This document shows positions 24,050 to 32,702 of a DNA stretch of 64,000 bases, in pieces (positions within the stretch are counted from its first letter, which is position 1; each line of letters opens with the position of its first letter). The position numbers and the translations under genes were made by a program. Origin of the DNA: Sphingomonas sp. HF-S4. GTDB taxonomy: Bacteria; Pseudomonadota; Alphaproteobacteria; Sphingomonadales; Sphingomonadaceae. The notes below the pieces were generated by a model. The model was not told the origin of the DNA. It made no database searches and saw only the letters and a list, made by a program, of their open reading frames with translations. Where the stretch lies: the NCBI RefSeq assembly GCF_032911445.1, contig NZ_JAWJEJ010000001.1:3386950-3450949 (forward strand), in the 5' to 3' direction.

Positions 24050-25627
24050 TCACGGACGGCTGCGGCCGCCCTTTTCTATTCTGTCGAGCCAGGCGGCGAG
24101 CATGCGCGCGCGATCGGACAGCTTGGCAGTCAGATCGACGGTTTCGCCGGGATCACGCGCGAGATCGTAGAGCTGGTCGCGTGGACTCGTGCCGATCGCG
24201 TTGCCGTGGAATTCGTGCGGGGCGACGCTGCCACGGATAAGCTTCCAGTCGCCGGCGCGGATCGCGAGGATGCGCTCGCCGCTGCTCGCCACCGTCGTGC
24301 CGGTGGTGACCATCAGCTTGGTGTCCTCGATCACATGGTCGCGCCCTCGCCCGGCCTTGCCGAGCAGCGCGTCGAGCATGTCGAGGCTGTCGACCGCCAC
24401 GTCGCGCGGTAAGGGTTCGCCGACCAGCGCGGCCAAGGACGCGACCAGATCGACATGATCGACCAGCGCGCGCGAGACCTGCCCCGCGCGGACCTGACCG
24501 GGCCAGCAGGTGATCATCGGCACGCGGGTGCCACCTTCGTAGATCGCATATTTGCCGCTGCGATACGGCCCGGCCGGCTGGTGGTCGCCTGCCAGCTCGA
24601 CTGCCTGGTCCTGATAGCCGTCAAACAGGATCGGGCCATTGTCGCTGCTGAAGACGATCAGCGTATCGTCGGCGATGCCCAGCGCGTCGAGCGTTGCCGT
24701 CAGCTGGCCCACCATCCAGTCGAGCTGAAGGATCGTGTCGCCGCGCGCGCCCATCCCGGACTTGCCGGCGAAGCGCGGATGCGGCGCGCGCGGCACGTGC
24801 GGCTCGTTGACCGCGAAATAGAGGAAGAAGGGGGCGTCCTTGTGCTGCTCGATATAGGTCGTCGCCTTGGCGAGCAGAAGGTCGCTCAGATCCTCGTCCT
24901 TCCAGCGCGCCGCCTTGCCCCCGGTCATGAAACCGATCCGCCCGATGCCATTGACGATCGCGTTCGAATGCTCGGCATCGCCGGCGACGTGGAGCTGGTC
25001 GGGGTTGTCGGCGCCGGTCGGCTCGTCGCCGATCCTTGTCTTGTAGTCCACTGCGATCGGATCGGCGGGATCGAGGTTCACGACGCGACGATTTTCGATC
25101 AGCACCGTCGGCACGCGATCGAGCGTGGCGGGCATGAAGAAACCATAATCGAAGCCGATGTCGAGCGGCCCGGGCGCGATCTCGCCGTTCCAGTCGACGG
25201 TGCCGTCGCCGAGCCCGAGATGCCATTTTCCCACCAGACCGGTGGCATAGCCCGCGCGCTTGAGCATCGCGGGCAGCGTGAACTTGCCGGGAGGGATCAG
25301 TGCGGGCGCGTCACCCGGCAGGATCTGGGTGCCCGAGGCGCGCCAGGCATAATCGCCCGTGAGCAAGGCATAGCGGGAAGGCGTGCAGGTCGCCGAGGGC
25401 GAATGCGCGTTCTCGAAGCGGGTGCCGCGCGCGGCGAGGCGGTCGAGATGGGGGGTACGCAGCCGCGTGGCACCGTAGCAGCTCAGATCGCCATATCCGA
25501 GATCGTCGGCATAGATGAGCAGGATGTTGGGGTTCTGCGGCGCGAAGGGCGCTGCGCGGGCATGCTGCGCCACCAGCGCGGCCGCGCCTGCCAGCAGAAC
25601 TCTGCGGCGAGTGATCGCAGCCTTCAC
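24050..25627 (-). CDS. Formylglycine-type sulfatase, Tat-exported
   Basis: This 525-residue sulfatase hydrolyses sulfate esters, probably on sugars. The N terminus ITRRRVLLAGAAALVAQHARA fits a twin-arginine signal. Metal ligands appear in LLIYADDLGYGDLSCYG, and the modified Cys is in SATCTPSRYALLTG (C-x-P-S-R, about residue 88), with KWHLGLG and later FSSDNGP completing the calcium site. The start is GTG 25627, placed 6 bases after GGAG. It is divergent from the TonB receptor and leads the operon with the two hydrolase genes. No formylglycine-generating enzyme gene is in the window, so maturation relies on one elsewhere. Arylsulfatase A-like S1 family; the exact sugar position cleaved is unknown. 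Confidence 0.9.
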   Translation of the reverse strand: MKAAITRRRVLLAGAAALVAQHARAAPFAPQNPNILLIYADDLGYGDLSCYGATRLRTPHLDRLAARGTRFENAHSPSATCTPSRYALLTGDYAWRASGTQILPGDAPALIPPGKFTLPAMLKRAGYATGLVGKWHLGLGDGTVDWNGEIAPGPLDIGFDYGFFMPATLDRVPTVLIENRRVVNLDPADPIAVDYKTRIGDEPTGADNPDQLHVAGDAEHSNAIVNGIGRIGFMTGGKAARWKDEDLSDLLLAKATTYIEQHKDAPFFLYFAVNEPHVPRAPHPRFAGKSGMGARGDTILQLDWMVGQLTATLDALGIADDTLIVFSSDNGPILFDGYQDQAVELAGDHQPAGPYRSGKYAIYEGGTRVPMITCWPGQVRAGQVSRALVDHVDLVASLAALVGEPLPRDVAVDSLDMLDALLGKAGRGRDHVIEDTKLMVTTGTTVASSGERILAIRAGDWKLIRGSVAPHEFHGNAIGTSPRDQLYDLARDPGETVDLTAKLSDRARMLAAWLDRIEKGGRSRP

Positions 25628-25692
25628 GCCCCTCTCCCCAAGCAAATCTTGTCGAAGGGCTAGAACGTGCCCTGTTGCAAACACGGATTAAT

Positions 25693-25726
25693 ATGATAAT
25701 TAAAGCTCGTCAATTGTCATAACAAT
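25693..25726. promoter_or_regulatory. Candidate GntR operator between sulfatase and TonB-receptor genes
   Basis: ATTGT-CATA-ACAAT (25713-25726) is a perfect 5-base inverted repeat of the TTGT-N-ACAA type used by FadR-subfamily GntR regulators. It overlaps a second, longer inverted repeat, ATGATAATT (25693-25701) with AATTGTCAT (25712-25720), 8 of 9 pairs. The site lies in an AT-rich 118-base divergent promoter region and ends 19 bases before the receptor ATG. The GntR gene three kilobases downstream is the obvious candidate binder. Confidence 0.55.
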
Positions 25727-25745
25727 AACGGGGGAGGGTCTGGGA

Positions 25746-28496
25746 ATGGCCAATCGTGATTTGGGTGCACTGCTGGTTTCGACGTCCGCATTCGCGCTGG
25801 TCCTGACACCGCTGAGCTCCGCGGCGCAGGACGTGCCCGAGGCGGAAACGGCGCGAGTCGAAGACGCTGGTGGCGAACATGACATCGTCGTCACCGCGAT
25901 CCGCCAGAGCCTCGAGACCGCGCAGGCGATCAAGCAGGATGCCGACGAGATCGTCGATTCGATCGTTGCCGAGGATATCGGCAAGCTGCCCGACGTCACC
26001 GCATCCGAATCGCTGGCGCGCATCACCGGCGTCCAGGTGACCCGCAACGCCGGCATCGCGCAGGGCGTCACGCTGCGTGGCCTACCGGACCTGACCACCA
26101 CCTATAATGGCCGCGAAGTGTTCACTGCCGAAGGCCGCTACGTCCAGCTTCAGGACTTCCCGTCGAACAGCATCGCGCGCATCGACGTGTTCAAGGCGGC
26201 GAGCGCCAATTTGCTCGAGCCGGGCCTTGCCGGCTTGATCGACGTGCGTTCGCGCCGCCCGCTCGATTTCAATGGCACGCGCATCGCCGGCGGCGTCGTC
26301 GGGCTGCATTGGTATCAGTCGCAGCGGCTCGGCGTGGAGGCGAACCTGCTCGCCAGCACGCGCTGGAACACCGGGATCGGCGAGATGGGTTTCCTGATCG
26401 AGGGCTCGTACGCCGACACCAAGTTCACCGATTCCGCGCGCAACGTCAGCCAGACGATCCTCAACCGGACCAATGTGCCGGGCTATGTCGGCACGGCGCT
26501 GCGCTACCCTTCGTTCGTCAACACCGACTATGGCGCCGGCACGCGCTTCCGTCCGAATGCGGCCGCCGCGTTCCAGTGGCGTCCGAGCCACACGCTGGAA
26601 ATCTATCTCGATGGCCTGTTCCAGGGCTATCGCGGCAAGAACGAGGGCCGCAACTTCCAGGTCAATTCGGGCGACGCCGCGGTGCTCAGCAACGTCGTGT
26701 TGTTCGAGGGCACCAACCTGATCCGCAGCATGGACGCCAGCGCAGGCGGTGCCCCCACCGGCGCCCAGCAGGTCAACGATCAGTGGACCGACACCTATCA
26801 GGCCGGCGGCGGCTTCATCTGGAAGGACGGCAACCTGCGGATCACCGGTGACGCAGCGTTCACCGATTCGACTTTCACCAACCACAATTATGCGTTCAAC
26901 TACACGCTGCCGACGCAGCCTGCCCGCCATTTCGAGTTCGACACCCCCGACGGTGTCGGCGGCGGCACGGTGACGCTGCTCAACAACTACAACCTGTTCA
27001 ACCCGGCGCTCTATCGCTGGAACAACATCGTCGAGACCGGCAATCGCGGCCATGGCCGCGGGGTGCAGGCGCGTCTCGACGTCGATTACAAGCTGGGTGC
27101 GCTGGGCATCACCAACCTGCAGGCCGGCATCCGATACAGCACGCGCGATGCGGACAGCTATGTCTATAATCGCACCGATACGCCGCAGCCGACGAACCTG
27201 ATCCGCTTCTTCCCTTCGCTGCCGCTCTCCTACGAAAATGCGGCGCGCGGCTTCCGCAACGACGAGGCCACCTCGCTGGTCACTTGGCTGACCCCGACGC
27301 GCGAGAGCCTGGTCGAGAATATCGACGCGCTGCGCGCGATTGCGAACCAGCCCGCTGGCCGCCCGTCCTGGGGCAACCCGGTCTACACAGGCAACGAGAA
27401 GACCTACACGGGGTATGTCCAGGCTCGGTACGAGTTCGACATCGGCGTGCCGATCGATGGTCTGGTCGGCATCCGCGCGACGCGAACCGAGAACACGCTC
27501 GACGGCGTCCGCGCAACAAGCGGGGCCGGCGCGAGCCAGGCAATCTCGCGCGAAAACGCCTATACCGATTTCCTGCCCAACGTCAGCGCGCGGATCCGCT
27601 TCCTGCCCGAGCTGCAGATGCGGCTGGCCTATACCAAGACGCGGACGCGGCCGGGCTTTGGTCAGCTCAATCCCTCGACGACGATCGGCGTGCTGCCGCC
27701 GATCTGCACGGTCGATCCGGCCAATCCGGATTCGGGGCCGAACAGCCCGGACTGCATCCGACCGGCTTCGGGCGGCAATCCGGACCTCAAGCCGATCGAA
27801 TCGACCAATTACGATGCGTCGCTCGAATGGTATTTCAGCCGCAGCGGCTCGATCACCGTCGGCGCGTTCCGCAAGGACTTGAACGGCTTCATCAACACCT
27901 TCGTCACCGACGTGACCGATCCCGAATTCACGCGGCTTCGCGTCACGCGGCCGGAGAATGGCGGTAAGGGCATGGTCCAGGGCATCGAAGCCGGCGCCCG
28001 AACCTTCTTCCGCGCATCGTGGCTCCCCGATTGGCTCTCCAATTTCGGCGCGCTGGTGAACTACACCTATCTCGATCACGAAACCGAGCTGGCGCCCAGC
28101 CTCGCAGCAACGCTTCCGGGTAGACAGCGGATCGCCGGCATCTCCGACCACATCTTCAATGCCTCGGCGTTCTACGAGAACAAGGGGTTCTCGGCGCGGC
28201 TTTCGTATAATTACCGCTCGGACTTCGTCTCGGGCTATGGCCAGGTCGTCGATCCGGGCCTTGGCGCCGGCGTGCTCGGGCCGACGCTCCCAGTGCTCGA
28301 GGACGGCCGCGGCACGATGGATTTCGCGGCAACGCTGACTCCGATCGAGAACATCACGCTCTCGTTCAACGCCACCAACCTGCTCGGCGCCGCGGCGACC
28401 AATTCGCGCACCTTCAACGCCGCGGGGCAGAGCTATAGCTGGCAGACGCGCTTCCTCGAAAGCGTCTATCGCGTCGGCATCCGCTTCCGCCTCTGA
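25746..28496 (+). CDS. TonB-dependent outer-membrane receptor (Caulobacter/Xanthomonas type)
   Basis: This 916-residue 22-strand barrel imports oligosaccharides using TonB energy. The signal peptide cuts near residue 27 (SSAAQ). A TonB-box-like DIVVTAIRQSLETAQ at about 46-60 is followed by the plug (KLPDVTASESLARITGVQVTR, TLRGLPDLTTTYNGREV) and a beta barrel of aromatic-ended strands to the C terminus GIRFRL, which ends in Leu where Phe is usual. The plug start matches TIGR01782-type receptors that serve glycan uptake. GGGAGGG lies 8 bases before the ATG. It is divergent from the sulfatase operon and followed by a GntR regulator, so it is the probable transporter for the degraded sulfated glycan. 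Confidence 0.93.
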   Translation: MANRDLGALLVSTSAFALVLTPLSSAAQDVPEAETARVEDAGGEHDIVVTAIRQSLETAQAIKQDADEIVDSIVAEDIGKLPDVTASESLARITGVQVTRNAGIAQGVTLRGLPDLTTTYNGREVFTAEGRYVQLQDFPSNSIARIDVFKAASANLLEPGLAGLIDVRSRRPLDFNGTRIAGGVVGLHWYQSQRLGVEANLLASTRWNTGIGEMGFLIEGSYADTKFTDSARNVSQTILNRTNVPGYVGTALRYPSFVNTDYGAGTRFRPNAAAAFQWRPSHTLEIYLDGLFQGYRGKNEGRNFQVNSGDAAVLSNVVLFEGTNLIRSMDASAGGAPTGAQQVNDQWTDTYQAGGGFIWKDGNLRITGDAAFTDSTFTNHNYAFNYTLPTQPARHFEFDTPDGVGGGTVTLLNNYNLFNPALYRWNNIVETGNRGHGRGVQARLDVDYKLGALGITNLQAGIRYSTRDADSYVYNRTDTPQPTNLIRFFPSLPLSYENAARGFRNDEATSLVTWLTPTRESLVENIDALRAIANQPAGRPSWGNPVYTGNEKTYTGYVQARYEFDIGVPIDGLVGIRATRTENTLDGVRATSGAGASQAISRENAYTDFLPNVSARIRFLPELQMRLAYTKTRTRPGFGQLNPSTTIGVLPPICTVDPANPDSGPNSPDCIRPASGGNPDLKPIESTNYDASLEWYFSRSGSITVGAFRKDLNGFINTFVTDVTDPEFTRLRVTRPENGGKGMVQGIEAGARTFFRASWLPDWLSNFGALVNYTYLDHETELAPSLAATLPGRQRIAGISDHIFNASAFYENKGFSARLSYNYRSDFVSGYGQVVDPGLGAGVLGPTLPVLEDGRGTMDFAATLTPIENITLSFNATNLLGAAATNSRTFNAAGQSYSWQTRFLESVYRVGIRFRL

Positions 28497-28513
28497 CCTC
28501 GACGAACCCAAGC

Positions 28514-28547
28514 GAAGGCGTGCCGCCCCACGGGGCTGCACGCCTTC
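28514..28547 (+). terminator. Hairpin after the TonB-receptor gene
   Basis: A 10-base-pair stem (28514-28523 with 28538-28547), one mismatch and a further 5 pairs around loop AC make a very stable hairpin 17 bases after the stop. The tail TTCGTTCCC is only mildly T-rich, so read-through into the GntR gene is possible. Confidence 0.55.
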
Positions 28548-28627
28548 TTCGTTCCCGTGTTCATCGGCGGACTTTTCGACTAGCAAAGGATCGCGCCCGG
28601 CGGGCGCCACTGAGGAAAAGCAATACG

Positions 28628-29353
28628 ATGGCGACGATGGCGAAAGACGAGCTGGACAATACCGGCCAGTTTAGTCGGACGCTGACCATGGGCTTGGTCG
28701 ATGCCGTCGGCAGCGCGATCGTGCGCGGCGAATATCAGGGCCGCTCCTTTCCCACCGAGGCGGATCTCAGCAAGGAGCACGGCATCAGCCGATCGGTCAC
28801 GCGCGAGGCGATCAAGATGATCACCGCCAAGGGGCTGCTCGGCGCGCGGCCCAAGATCGGCACCTTCGTCCAGCCCGAGGAAAGCTGGAACCTGTTCGAC
28901 ATCGATGTGCTGCGCTGGCTGATGGAGCAGAAGCTGTCGAGCGGGCTGCTGCGCCAGTTCAACGAATTGCGCCTCACCGTCGAGCCCCAGGCGGCGGCCT
29001 GGGCGGCGCGGCGCGCGACGCCCGCGCAGGTCACCGCGATCCTCTCAGGGTTAACCCGCATGCGCGAGGCGGCGGAAGGCAATGGCGACCCGCTGCTCGC
29101 CGATATCGATTTCCACGTCGCGGTGCTGCGCGCGTCGGGCAACCCGTTCCTCTCGCAGTTCCGCGACATCGTCACCACTGCGCTGCACACTTCGATCCGC
29201 ATCACCAACCGCCAGGCGGGGGGCAAGGCGTGCATCGACGATCACGCCGCGGTGTATAACGCGATCGCCGCGGGCAAGCCCGAGGCGGCGAGCGAGGCAA
29301 TGGCTAAGCTCATCGACGACGTGCTCGACTATCTCGATCGCTCGCACGCCTAA
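28628..29353 (+). CDS. FadR-subfamily GntR transcription regulator
   Basis: This 241-residue regulator has an N-terminal winged helix at about 18-85 (FPTEADLSKEHGISRSVTRE, then AIKMITAKGLLGARPKIGTFV). The C-terminal FCD effector domain (about 100-235) contains FHVAVLRASGNPFL and a metal-binding His pattern. Such proteins sense sugar acids or other carboxylates and usually repress catabolic genes. GAGGAAAAG precedes ATG 28628. It lies between the TonB receptor and the second sulfatase, in the same direction, and likely controls this utilisation locus through the palindromes at 25693-25726 and 29375-29429. A sugar-acid effector would fit a uronic-acid-containing substrate, which is inference. 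Confidence 0.92.
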   Translation: MATMAKDELDNTGQFSRTLTMGLVDAVGSAIVRGEYQGRSFPTEADLSKEHGISRSVTREAIKMITAKGLLGARPKIGTFVQPEESWNLFDIDVLRWLMEQKLSSGLLRQFNELRLTVEPQAAAWAARRATPAQVTAILSGLTRMREAAEGNGDPLLADIDFHVAVLRASGNPFLSQFRDIVTTALHTSIRITNRQAGGKACIDDHAAVYNAIAAGKPEAASEAMAKLIDDVLDYLDRSHA

Positions 29354-29374
29354 CCGCGCCGACCGGCACCTTTG

Positions 29375-29429
29375 ATCATTAAAATGATTTATCTGCCAAT
29401 ATAGTCGTGTATTTATATGCTAAATATAC
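29375..29429. promoter_or_regulatory. Two palindromes upstream of the second sulfatase gene
   Basis: ATCATT-AA-AATGAT (29375-29388) is a perfect inverted repeat. TATTTA-TATGC-TAAATA (29410-29426), with outer GT/AC pairs at 29407-29408 and 29428-29429, is a second. Both lie in an AT-rich 117-base spacer, unusual for this genome, between the GntR stop and the sulfatase start. They likely mark the promoter and operator of the sulfatase gene. Confidence 0.45.
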
Positions 29430-29470
29430 GTCGGACCCGGAGCATGGTGCTCCGGAAATGGGAGAGTCAG

Positions 29471-31117
29471 ATGCGACAGGGCAGTAGCAGGGCCGCGCTT
29501 CGGAGCACCGCCGCCGGGGTGTCGGGTTCGCGGCGCCGATTGACCGCCGCCTGTGCCGTCGCCACGATGCTGCTTTCAGCCGGTTGCACGACGATGCCCA
29601 ACCGGGCCGCAACTCCGCAGCCCGTGCAAACCGCACCGATTGCCGAGCGGCCCAACGTGCTGCTGATCCTCGTCGACGACCTCAAGCCGGCAATCCGCGC
29701 GTTCGGCGATCCGACCGCGGTGACACCCAATATCGACCGGCTGACCGCGCGCGGCACGCGCTTCGAGCTCGCTTATGCCAACCAGTCGGTCTGCGCGCCG
29801 AGCCGGATGAACCTGATGACCGGCGCGCGATCGACCTCGAGCGGGATCTACGACTTCGGCCAGAATCTGCGCGACAATATGCCAGGCGCGGTGACGCTGC
29901 CGCAATATTTCATGGCCGCGGGCTATCGCGCCGAGAGCATCGGCAAGACCTTCCATATCGGTCACAACACCGTCGGCGATCCGCAGAGCTGGTCGGCCAA
30001 GCCGTACAAGGATCATGTCATCGAATATGTCTCGCCCGAGGGCAAGGCGATGGGCAAGACGCGTGAGGCCGCCCTGTTCAACGAGTTCGAGATCCCGAAG
30101 GGCGACATCTGGCCCTATGCGCGCTCGCTCGGCCGCGGCATCGCCTGGGAATCACCCGATGTCCCCGACGAAGCCTATGGCGACGGCCGCGTCGCCGCCA
30201 AGGCCGTAACTCGGCTCGGCGAGCTCAAGGCCTCGGGCCAGCCCTTCTTCCTCGCAGTGGGCTTTGCCCGCCCGCATCTGCCCTTCTCGGTGCCCAAGCG
30301 CTATTGGGACCTGTACGACCGCGCGCGGCTGCCGCTGCCGCGCTTCGAGCGCATGCCCGAAGGCGCCCCGGCCTTCGCCGGCAAAGTTGGCGGCGAGATC
30401 AATGCGTATTCGCCGATCGACGAGAAGGTTCGCGAGGCGGACTATCCCGAGGATCTCAAGCGCACGCTGATCCATGGCTATTATGCCGGGGTGAGCTATG
30501 TCGATGCGCAGATCGGCAAGCTGATGGCCGAGCTCGATCGCTCGGGACTCGCCAAGAACACGATCGTCGTGCTGTGGGGGGATCACGGGTATCATCTCGG
30601 CGACCACGCGATCTGGACCAAGCACACCAATTACGAGCAGGCGACGCACCTGCCCCTGGTCTTCGCCGGGCCCGGCATCGGCGCGGGCAAGGCGACCGCG
30701 CAGCCCGCCGAGACGGTAGACATCTATCCGACGCTCGCGGCGCTGGCGGGGCTTGGACGGCCAGCGGGCCCGCAGCCGATCGACGGGGCCGATCTCACGC
30801 CGGTGCTGAACGATCCGGCGGCGCGGGTGCGCGGCTATGCCTATCACGCCTATCCACGCCCCGGCCGCATCGGCCAGGCGATCCGCACCGAGCGCTACCG
30901 TCTGGTCCGCTGGACTCAGGAGGCGACCGGCGTGCGGGAGTACGAGCTGTACGATCTCGTCGCCGATCCGCTGGAAACGCGGAACATCGCTGCGCAGCAG
31001 GCCAGTGTCCGCGCGCAGCTCGACACCATTCTCGATGGCCAGCCCAAGCCGGTATCGACCGGCCTGCGCAAAGCACGGCACCGTGCAGCGCCGGGTTGGC
31101 AGGCACCAGCCAATTGA
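29471..31117 (+). CDS. Formylglycine-type sulfatase, iduronate-2-sulfatase-like lipoprotein
   Basis: This is a 548-residue sulfatase. A basic N terminus leads to a hydrophobic signal with lipobox LLSAGC (about residue 38), so it is probably tethered to a membrane facing the periplasm or outside. Metal-binding VLLILVDDLKPAIRAFGDP, then NQSVCAPSRMNLMTGARSTS with C-x-P-S-R, GKTFHIGH, and GDHGYHLGDHAIWTKHTNYE are all hallmarks of the iduronate-2-sulfatase/choline-sulfatase branch. The start ATG 29471 follows GGGAGAG by 4 bases. It differs in branch from the other sulfatase, which suggests two sulfate positions on the substrate. It is the last gene of the locus. Confidence 0.9.
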   Translation: MRQGSSRAALRSTAAGVSGSRRRLTAACAVATMLLSAGCTTMPNRAATPQPVQTAPIAERPNVLLILVDDLKPAIRAFGDPTAVTPNIDRLTARGTRFELAYANQSVCAPSRMNLMTGARSTSSGIYDFGQNLRDNMPGAVTLPQYFMAAGYRAESIGKTFHIGHNTVGDPQSWSAKPYKDHVIEYVSPEGKAMGKTREAALFNEFEIPKGDIWPYARSLGRGIAWESPDVPDEAYGDGRVAAKAVTRLGELKASGQPFFLAVGFARPHLPFSVPKRYWDLYDRARLPLPRFERMPEGAPAFAGKVGGEINAYSPIDEKVREADYPEDLKRTLIHGYYAGVSYVDAQIGKLMAELDRSGLAKNTIVVLWGDHGYHLGDHAIWTKHTNYEQATHLPLVFAGPGIGAGKATAQPAETVDIYPTLAALAGLGRPAGPQPIDGADLTPVLNDPAARVRGYAYHAYPRPGRIGQAIRTERYRLVRWTQEATGVREYELYDLVADPLETRNIAAQQASVRAQLDTILDGQPKPVSTGLRKARHRAAPGWQAPAN

Positions 31118-31160
31118 CCCGGCGCGCTCCGCTGTAACGGCAGCGGAGCGTGCACGTCGA

Positions 31161-32690
31161 CTATTCCACCCGGGGCAGGGTAAAGCTCAACGTCGCGCCG
31201 CGATCCGGATTGTTCCGCGCGGCGATGCTACCGCCATGGCTTTCGATAATGGTCTTTGAGAGCGAAAGGCCGATACCCATGCCCTCGGTCTTGGTGGTGA
31301 CAAACGAGTCGAAGATCCGGCTGAGCACGTCCCGTGGGATGCCGGTACCCGAATCGCGGACTTGGCACTCGACATTCGTGTCCGAATCGGCCGTCGAGAT
31401 CGCAATATGCGCTTCGGAGGTGTCCGACGCATCGAAGGCGTTCTGGAGGAAGTTCAGGATAACCTGCTGCAATTGGATGGGGTCGACATGCACGAGACCG
31501 CGCGATTGGAAATCGCACTCGACCTTAGCCTCGAAACGCCCCGTGCAGGCAATCGCGACCGCCTCGCGCACCACCGAATCGATCGCCACATCCTGGCGCG
31601 ACGCGGGGCCCTTGACCGTCAGGTTGCGCAGCCTGCGGATTATGAATCCGGCGCGCAACGCGCTTGTCGTCGCGCCTTCGACACATTCGAGGATCTTCGG
31701 ATCGACAGGTTTAGCGTGCGACATCATCTTCGCTGCGGAGAGGAAATTGCTGATCGCAGTGAGCGGCTGATTGAGTTCGTGCGCCAACGTCGAGGCGAGC
31801 AGGCCCATCGCATTGACTCGAGCGACATGGATCAGGTCGTTCTGCAGCGCATCTATACGACCCTGCGCGGCATGCGAGGCCGTCAGATCCGTGCCTTCGA
31901 CGAGGATGCCGGTGATCGCGCCGGCATTGCCATGCATCGGCCGATAGATCAGATCGAGCAGTGCGCGCTTGGTGCCATCGCCGCGCGCCATGTCGAACTC
32001 GACGCGATGCCCGATGAACTCCTCACCCGTCGTGAACACGCGATCGAGGATCTCGACATAGCCTTGGCCGATTACCTCGGGAAACGCCTCGATCACCGTC
32101 TTGCCGACCACGTTGCGCTCGACAAGCTGGAGATAGGCGGTGTTGGCGAAGGTGTATCGGTGATCGGGCCCTTCCAGCACGGCGATCAGGTTCGATGTGT
32201 GTTGGAAATGGGCATATAACGTGCTGCGCTCGCCCCTGACGATCTCGCCGAGCCTCTGCCATTGCTGTGCCACGGGCGCGTCGGCGCCACGCCGCGCCTC
32301 ATCCTTCCCGCAAAAGCTGAAAAAGGCATCGGGGATTTCGTAGTCGATGGCGCCGCTGCCGATGACGATGCTGTTCGGCACGCCGAGCATCGCCCAGTCG
32401 CGCTGCCCCTCCCCCGAGAGATATCCTATCGCGGCATGCCGATTATAGTCCCGGACGATCCGGGCCATGTCCCAACCGGACAGGATGCCGGGCAGTGCGA
32501 CATTGGTGATGAGGCCCAGCGAGGGGGTACCGCGGAGCTTCATGATCGAAAGCCCATCTTCGCCGGTGGCAGCGGATTTGGCGGTAAACCCATGTGCCAT
32601 GAGCTGACGACATATAGACTCTCTTACGACCGGGTCCGGATCAAGAACCAGGACTGCGTGCACGCTCACCTCGCTTTCGGCGAAATACAT
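31161..32690 (-). CDS. Soluble PAS histidine kinase with degenerate receiver domain
   Basis: This 509-residue kinase has no transmembrane helix. Residues 10-115 resemble a receiver domain, but the phosphoacceptor position is Asn63 (LITNVALPG), so it cannot be phosphorylated normally. A PAS domain spans about 155-275, HisKA carries LAHELNQPLTAISNF with His304, and the ATPase domain has NFLQNAFDAS, VRDSGTGI and GMGIGLSLSK. The H-box type resembles FixL/DctB-like kinases. No response-regulator gene is adjacent, so its partner is elsewhere. An alternative start is GTG 32663, which has GCGAGG at a better distance than the first ATG. It sits just outside the left repeat of the putative island. Confidence 0.88.
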   Translation of the reverse strand: MYFAESEVSVHAVLVLDPDPVVRESICRQLMAHGFTAKSAATGEDGLSIMKLRGTPSLGLITNVALPGILSGWDMARIVRDYNRHAAIGYLSGEGQRDWAMLGVPNSIVIGSGAIDYEIPDAFFSFCGKDEARRGADAPVAQQWQRLGEIVRGERSTLYAHFQHTSNLIAVLEGPDHRYTFANTAYLQLVERNVVGKTVIEAFPEVIGQGYVEILDRVFTTGEEFIGHRVEFDMARGDGTKRALLDLIYRPMHGNAGAITGILVEGTDLTASHAAQGRIDALQNDLIHVARVNAMGLLASTLAHELNQPLTAISNFLSAAKMMSHAKPVDPKILECVEGATTSALRAGFIIRRLRNLTVKGPASRQDVAIDSVVREAVAIACTGRFEAKVECDFQSRGLVHVDPIQLQQVILNFLQNAFDASDTSEAHIAISTADSDTNVECQVRDSGTGIPRDVLSRIFDSFVTTKTEGMGIGLSLSKTIIESHGGSIAARNNPDRGATLSFTLPRVE

Positions 32691-32702
32691 CGCGCAACTT
32701 AG

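Noticed and set aside
26082..28610. Very long open frame (842 codons) antisense to the TonB receptor
   Set aside because: High GC makes stop codons rare in some antisense frames. The translation is low-complexity, Arg- and Ala-rich, without motifs, while the forward frame encodes a full receptor.
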